DNA of 10,973 bases from Baffinella frigidus. Its lineage: Eukaryota > Cryptophyceae > Cryptomonadales > Baffinellaceae. Both the position numbers and the translations under genes were made by a program. Under the pieces are notes generated by a model. The model was not told the origin of the DNA and did not search any database. It saw only the letters and a program-made list of their open reading frames with translations. The DNA lies in assembly GCA_026770585.1 (NCBI GenBank), contig MU646510.1, forward strand, positions 464,455 to 475,427, written 5' to 3'. Below are positions 1-6,600 of this stretch, one piece after another (position 1 is the first letter of the stretch; every line of letters begins with the position of its first letter).

Positions 1-121
1 TGATTCACTGACAGGATTCCTTACAACTACTTATAGGCGCTCTCCCTTGGAGCCCTTTTACCCGAGGCGGGCCCGTCCAGGACCCGGTCCTCACAAAGAC
101 GGATGTTGCATGTCTCTCTGC

Positions 122-180
122 GGATACACTGTACAGTCTCGTGTAAAGTCACTCCGGTCATCCTACACGGGACTGTATCC
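122..180. repeat. Small imperfect inverted repeat
   Basis: The arms pair 132-145 with 164-177 (13 of 14 bases). Pairing extends to GGATAC (122-127) against GTATCC (175-180), with a 7-base insertion in the left arm. It is a small foldback like the larger ones further along. Confidence 0.6.
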
Positions 181-187
181 CCAGGAC

Positions 188-240
188 CTGTGTGGGTGGG
201 GTCGAGGAGCTCATCCGCAGATCGTTTCCATCTCCTCAAG
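188..240 (-). other. Weak exon-like segment, unrecognised
   Basis: Read on the minus strand, one frame gives ...ADELLDPTHT with GAG CTC CTC GAC CCC ACC CAC codons, the same C-rich third positions as the phosphatase exons. It is followed by a possible donor (CACACAG then GTCCTGG). A pyrimidine-rich stretch ending in TTGAG precedes it. No family is recognised and the segment is very short, so chance is a real possibility. It could be the start of a neighbouring gene. Confidence 0.15.
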
Positions 241-326
241 AGTGAGGTTCGATGTGAGTGTAATACAAAGCACCAAAACAACAAGGCACCAGAAGTCTCC
301 TCCCTCCCGGGAGGCCGTCTTGCGTT

Positions 327-403
327 CGGGATAGGGCCCTAGGCATGGTCCTACCGAAGGGTCCTAGGGGGAGGCGTTTCTTATGAGCGAGGTACCCCTG
401 TAG
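327..403 (+). repeat. Dispersed CCTA-rich module with TTATGAG tail, copy 1
   Basis: A segment rich in CCTAG and TAGGG is followed by TTTCTTATGAG (377-387) and AGGTACCCCTGTAG (390-403). The same arrangement occurs inverted at 1371-1453 and again in this orientation at 2550-2642, so this is a three-copy dispersed repeat. It contains no coding sequence. Confidence 0.7.
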
Positions 404-438
404 CCGCTGTCGAGCCAACTCGGCACATGTAAGACAGT

Positions 439-460
439 CAGGACCGGAATCCCGGTCCTG
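439..460. repeat. Perfect 9-bp-arm hairpin
   Basis: CAGGACCGG pairs perfectly with CCGGTCCTG across a four-base loop. It lies about 95 bases downstream of the phosphatase stop codon, so it would fall in or near the 3' untranslated region. A role in RNA 3'-end formation is speculation. Confidence 0.6.
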
Positions 461-553
461 GCTTTTCATTTTAAAAGTCCATTTCCTTCAGGATTCAGGT
501 TAAAGTTTTTTAAATCATGTCCCGTCCTCGCTCGGTAGCGGTCCTGGGAGACA

Positions 554-610
554 TCAGCGCGCGGAGACTTCGGCCTTGGCGTGCTTTGCCAGGCCTTGCT
601 CCCACGCCTC
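554..610 (-). CDS. Phosphatase terminal exon with stop
   Basis: This exon of 19 codons reads EAWEQGLAKHAKAEVSAR and ends in TGA (554-556). It starts straight after an AACGCAG acceptor (611-617). The AWExGL stretch is the usual ending of MDP-1-type proteins in algae and plants, so the stop looks like a natural C-terminus and not a truncation. It follows exon 3 in phase 0. Codons are strongly GC-ending (GAG GCG TGG GAG CAA GGC CTG). Confidence 0.8.
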   Translation of the reverse strand, partial: EAWEQGLAKHAKAEVSAR

Positions 611-3600
611 CTGCGTTGGGGTGTAGGGTGTAGGGTTTAGGGTTTAGGGTGTAGGGAGCAGGGAGCAGGGTGTAGGGTTCAGGGTTTAGGGTTCAGGGTT
701 TAGGATGTAGGGGTTAGGGTTTGGGTTTGGGGTTTAGGGTGTGGGGTTTGGGATTTGGGGTTTAAGGTTTAGGGTTTGGGGTTTGGGGTTTAGGGGGTAG
801 GGTGTGGGGTTTGGGGTTTAGGGTTGAGGGTTTAGGGTTTGGGGTTTAGGGTTTAGGGTGTAGGGTGTAGGGGTTAGGGTTTAGGGTTTAGGGTTTAGGG
901 TTTAGGGTTTAGGGTGTAGGGGTTAGGGTTTAGGGTTCAGGGTTCAAGGATTAGGGCTTAGGGTGTAAGGTTCAGGGCTTCGGGCTTCGGGTGTAGGGTG
1001 TAGGGTTTAGGGTTTAGGGTGTAGGGTGTAGGATTTCGGGTTTAGGGTTTAGGGTTTAGGGTTTGGGGTGGAAGGTGGAGGGTTTGGGGTTTAGGGTTTA
1101 GAATTTGGGGTTTAGGGTTTAGAGTTTAAGGCGTAGAGTTGAGGGCTCAGGGTTCAGGGTTCAGGGTTTAGGGTTTAGGGTTTAGGGTTTAGGGTTTAGG
1201 GTGTGTGGTGTGTGGTGTAGGGTGTAGGGTGTAGGGTGTAGGATGCAGGGTGTAGGGTGCGGGTTAACCTGGGTCATGCCCTTGGGGGTGTAGATGCACG
1301 TGACGCCGAGGGGTTGCACGTTGACGCAGTTGTGGTTTTCATCTGCCACGGAGAAACGTATGAGTACCAAGACTACAGGGGTACCTGACTCATAAGAACC
1401 CCCCCCCCCCTAGGACCCTACAGTAGGGCTATGCCTAGGGCCCTATGGTGGTCCTAGGGGGAGGGGGGTGCGTGGATCTCATTTGGCGCAGGGAGGCAGG
1501 CTCGTCCTAGACTATTATCTCAGAAAAGGGATTTTTAAATTCGTTTTCTTAAGTCAATTCCTGTACAAATTCGTCAACTTATTCTTTTCTCTGCGCAGAA
1601 GTTGACAAATTTGAAGGGGGGTTGACTTAATAAAACGAATTTAAAAATCCCTTTTCTGAGATAAACTAGGACGGCGCTTTCGGCGAGCCTGTTAGAGCGG
1701 TGTGCAGAGAAGTGTCACAGGGCAACGGACTGGAACCAGAGTAGTTAATCCTGAGGTCCAAGCATGATCTGTAAAGCGGTTGTGGTTCTCATCTGCCACG
1801 GAGGAACGTGTGAGTACCGAGGCTAAAACGACCCCGTAGAGCGCTTGCGGGAAAACTTGGCCGATTTCAACGGGAAATGTTGTCAGAATTTGTACCAGAA
1901 TCGTTTAGATGGACCGGTTTCATGTCACGTCCTGGTACAAAAACTCTGAATTTCTGAAAACATTTCTCGTTGAAATCGGCCAAGTTTTCCCGCAAGCGCT
2001 CTATCATGCACAAGGGCGCAACCCCCCCCTGTGCGTCACATTGAATGGTGCCTCCTAACAGGGGTCACCCCGGATACAGTGGATGCAACTTTCCGAGGCG
2101 GGCTAGTCCTAGACTAGGTTCTCACCGAAAGCGTTACCGCACTTCCACTCATGCTGGTCCATGCACAGGGGTTACTTGAAGTTGAGGGCACGCAGCGCCT
2201 GAGGGTCCCACAGTAGGGCTAGTCGTTGGAGCAAATGACCACCTGGAAACGGCGCGTGTCCTCACTTCACCTCTTGGTGATCCATGGGTAGGGGTTACTC
2301 CAAAACAGGGCCCCACAACGCTCGTCCAATGTAGGGTGGTCCTAGGCCCATAGGCATATGCCTACTGTAGGCTCCTACGGCGTGGTGGACCTTGGTTTTC
2401 GAGTCACCCTGACGCACGGCCGCAGAAAGCTCATATCCATGCATGGTCTGTAAAGCGCACCTAACGTAGTATGGACCCCCTGCCGTTCTAAGAGGACCGT
2501 GTGTGGTGGAGGAAGGCACATGGATGCCTCGCTCATGCGAAAACGCCACCTCCTACGATCCTACAGCAGGCCTGTGCCTAGGGTCGTATGGTGGTCATAT
2601 CGGGGGAGTGGCGATTTCTTATGAGAGAGGTACCCTTGTAACAGCAGTGAATTCCCAGTTCGGAACCGGCTCGGGGGGTGGACCCCCCCTTTCGAAAAGG
2701 GGACGTTGCTCCACATTGAAACCTGTGAAAAACATCAAATTCCGACTGGTGGACCACACGAGAACGCTGGACCCCACGAGGCTACCCATGCGAACAGAAT
2801 AAAAGGGACTTTTGAAGTTTTGTGGGGAAATGGTCACGTGTCGCGCGCCTCCGCGGCGGGACCTGTGTAAAGTCGCTGCTTTTCATCTGAAAATTACTAC
2901 ACACGTTTACAATCGACATTTATTCTGTTCGCATAGGTAGCCTCGTGTGGGAGGGGCCTATCTATATGTGAAATAAAAGGGTTGCAAATATTTGTACCAG
3001 GTTAAGGTAAAGTAACCTCGTGCCTGGTTAAAATCATACCAGGCGCGAGGTTACTATCATCTTATCCTGGTGCAAATTTGAGTATTTGTGTAGTAAAGAC
3101 TTTATATGTTCGGTTTTAAAGAGGCGCCTCTAGCATTTTCGAGTGGGAAAGGGGGTAAAAAAAACAGAGTGAATGTGAGGACGTCCCGAGGCGGGCCCTT
3201 CCCAGGACTCCCACCAGCAACCCGTTGCAGTTTATAACCGGACCGGGCACTGTAGTAAAGTTCAGCCGAATCAAGGAAATCTCCTTGGTATCTCCCGTCA
3301 GCAATTCTAGGTCCCTACGGTTTCCTACCGTAGGGCCATATGGAAGAGGGTTTTTAAAATAAGATACCCGAATCCTTGCACGGATGCGGTATAAGCTGCT
3401 ACGGGTTGCTGGTAGTCCGTCTTCACGGGGTTGAAGACAGTGTGAATGCACTCGAAGTCAGAACATTTCGCCTAAGTCAACTCCCCTTGAAAGCCAGCGC
3501 CTTAAGTCAAATGCCGGGCCAGGGGCCCGGGTCCATCTAAACGAAAACAGGGGAAAGTTGACTTAGGTGAGCTGGTTGACTTAGCTGAAATTTTGTGGCT

Positions 3601-6600
3601 CGGAGTGGAATATGAGGATCTCCAATAGTGAAGACACGCGCCGTTCCTAGGGCGGCCATATGCTTCTAGGACTAGCCCTACTGTAGGACCCTACGGCGTA
3701 GCGTGCCTCAACCTCGAGTAACCCCTGTCCACAGGGGAGGAGGGAGTTCATCCGGGAACATGTTTAATTCAAAAGGAAATGGCCTATCGAACCGGATATC
3801 GACCCTAATCAAATTTACTTAGGGCCCTAATTAACCTTCGTCCAACTCCTATGAACAAATAGGGAATCATTTTCTTTTAAATTAAACATGTCCCCGGATT
3901 AGAGTCCCGAGGCGGGTCCGTGTGAGGTGTGAGGAGTCCTGAGAAAGGCCCACTTCGGGATTCTGTCCGCACAGTGAAGTGGGGTTGAGGGGGGAGCGAG
4001 ACCGTGGGAGAAGATCTGTCCTAGTCTTACAAGGCGTTCGCGCACGGGAGTGGATGGTGGCCATGTTTGTTTTGGTCCGTTACAAACGCACATTTTCTCT
4101 CTGTAAAGGGGGTTCAACCACTCAGCCGCCACCGGTGAGTTCGAGAGACGGTCCATCTAAACGATTTCGGTACAAATCTTATCCAGTTCTGTGGATTCCA
4201 ACCGGAATCCCGCCCGAAAATCCGGGCGAGAAGGACAGCGGTGGCTGCTGAGTGGAATAGTGAAGTGGGTTTGGGGGAGGGGGCGCGACTGTCGAAGAAG
4301 ATCATGTCTTCGTAGGGGATTCCTGTCTTCTTGTGCAGGCTCTGCCAGTGTCGTGGTGTAGGATTTAGGGTTTAGGGTTGAGGGTTTAGGGTTTGGGGTT
4401 TAGGGTTTGGGGTTTGGGGTTTGGGGTTCAGGGTTTGGGGTTAGGGTTTGGGGTTTAGGGTTAAGGGTTTGGGGTTTGGGATTTAGGGTTTAGGGTTTAG
4501 GGTTCAAGGTTTAGGGTTTGGGGTTTAGGGTTTAGGGTTCAGGGTTCAGGGTTTAGGATTGAGGGTTGAGGATTTGGGGTTTGGGGTTTAGGGTTTAGGG
4601 TTTAGGGTTTAGGGTTTAGGGTCTAGGGTTTAGGGTTTCAGGTTTAGTGTTTAGTGCTTAGGGTTTAGGGTTAAGTGTTGAGAGTTTAGGGTTTAGAGTG
4701 TAGGCAATAGGGTTTTGGGTTCAGGGTTTAGGGTTTAGGGTCTAGGTATCAGGGATTAGGGTTTAGGGTTTAGGGTTTAGGGTTTAGGGTTTAGTGTTTA
4801 GTGTTTAGGGTTCTGGGTTTAGGGTTTAGAATTTAGGGTTCACGGTTTACGGTTCAATCCAAGCTTTGACATGTACCAGGGGATCTCACGAATCAGGACA
4901 CGCACCTCCCTAGGTTCCCACCAGCCCTCACGGTTTGCACAAATGGGAAATTACGTACCAGTTTTAAAACTCAAAACACCTTGCTTTTGGATTTTTAAAA
5001 ATAACCGACGCCGGAATCCGGCGGTCTTCAAGGTCATTACGCACCGCCAAATTCGACCATTTGTGCAAACCGTGAGGGCTGGTGGTCATACGGTAAGGCC
5101 CAACCGTCCTAGGAGCGTATCCACCTTAGGGACGCTGCGTGTCCTCCTGCGCGAGTAACCCTAACCCCTTACCCCCAACCCCTAAACAACCAACCCCACC
5201 ACCCTGGAAGCAGGGTGGGGGTATTTTGAGCATTCTTAAGTCAACTCCCCTTGAAAGGCACTGAGGGCTCACTGCATTGAAATCTGAGACTCGCGGTCGT
5301 GATGAATGGATCTGGTACAAAACGGTCTTATAAGTATTTTAGTGGTACAAATCCTGTCAACTTTTGCGACAAAGGTGCGTGTCTTCCTTCGCGAGTAAAC
5401 CTGAGTATGCTGCCTCGGGGGGGGAGAGCAGTCGAACCCGTGAAACGGGTGTGTCTTGGAAGGAAGTAAAAGTCAACTGGGCGAACACTTTAGACGTTGT
5501 CTGAAAACAACCAACCCCATGTTCGCGAGTAACGCAGGGGAAGTCCTCTACTGCAAAGCCACAGAGGAAGTCTCAAAATTCTTGGACACGACACTAAAAT
5601 TACTTGTAGGTTACCTTTTGACGAATTTTGGTCACGTCCTTGGGGTGAAAATTGCCTTTTGAGGAGAAAATGGCTCAAAAGTATGCGACACCAGAGTGTC
5701 GCGAACTTTTTGAAACTTCCCCTGGGGCTTTCCAGTAGCCAGGGAGCATCCAACCATCCTTGGGACGGCGAGTGTCGTTATTCGCGAGTAACATATTGGC
5801 ATTGATGAAGGGACGGCGAGTGTCGTTATTCGCGAGTAACATATTGGCATTGATGAAGGATACTCTTTCAGGCTATCGGCGCAGGGGTCAATCTAGTTTC
5901 GGACCAAGACATAATCTGCCCCGCTTTCTTAGGCTCCCCACGCGGAAGGTAAGGGTGTATATGCTATTTTAGGCATCAAACGATGCTATCTTACGCCTTT
6001 TCATCAGGACAGATTCTGGTATGGTCCGAGATGAAATCGAAACTGTCAAGATCCGAGCATAACCTGCGGAAGACCACCTTGGCAGAAACCATTAGGGGGT
6101 AATCCTGGGCCCACAGGCAAAGGCCTAGATGCGTTTGCGGTAATTGTTGTCCGTTTTGGACGTGCAGTTTTCCGGTTTTCCGGTTTTCATTTGTACCAGA
6201 AGTGTCCATTTAAATTTTTTTACGACCTTTACAACATTTAAAAAACCCCGAAAACCGGGAAAACCGCACGTCCAACACGGACAACCATTACCGCAAACGC
6301 TCTACTGTAGGCGATTTCATCCGGACGAGTATTTGAGTCAAATACGATTTTGGGGATCTCCGAACCGATTTGCAACGAAAATTACTACACGGACGTGACT
6401 GGAAAAGTCAGGTGTGTAGTAATTTTCGTTGCCAGGATCGTATTTAAGTCAAATACTCGCCGCGATTAGATTACCCACCACGCGGGGCACTAGGAGCTCT
6501 GTCCGAGTAAAGTTGGGCGCGTCTTAAAATACATTTTAGATGTCAAAATGTATTTCATTTGTACTGGCGCCCCTGCTCTAAAACAAATAGTGACGCGCCC

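Larger units (their letters stand above)
1..553. other. 3' flank of the phosphatase gene, no firm gene
   Basis: This stretch lies downstream of the stop codon of the minus-strand phosphatase gene. Overlapping short ORFs exist in several frames, but none resembles a known family. It holds a CCCGAGGCGGG motif (61-71), a small inverted repeat, a CCTA-rich dispersed module, a perfect short hairpin and one weak exon-like segment, all listed separately. I see no AATAAA-type polyadenylation signal on the minus strand just after the stop. Confidence 0.6.
1343..4289 (-). other. Intron 2, packed with foldback elements
   Basis: The donor is GTCGCG after exon 2 (4289 downwards) and the acceptor is GGCAG before exon 3. 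The 2947 bp contain at least eight inverted-repeat elements, three CCTA modules and copies of both flanking splice junctions. No ORF inside resembles a protein. Confidence 0.75.

Noticed and set aside
618-1262. True chromosome end
   Set aside because: The repeat is degenerate, internal, and followed on both sides by gene exons; a second tract lies 3 kb away in the same orientation.
3116-3451. 111-residue minus-strand ORF
   Set aside because: It runs across a foldback element, matches no family and lacks the GC-ending codon bias of the real exons.
4830-4870. tRNA-like T-loop (GGTTCAATCC)
   Set aside because: No A box, acceptor stem or anticodon arm can be placed around it; it is the worn edge of the telomeric tract.
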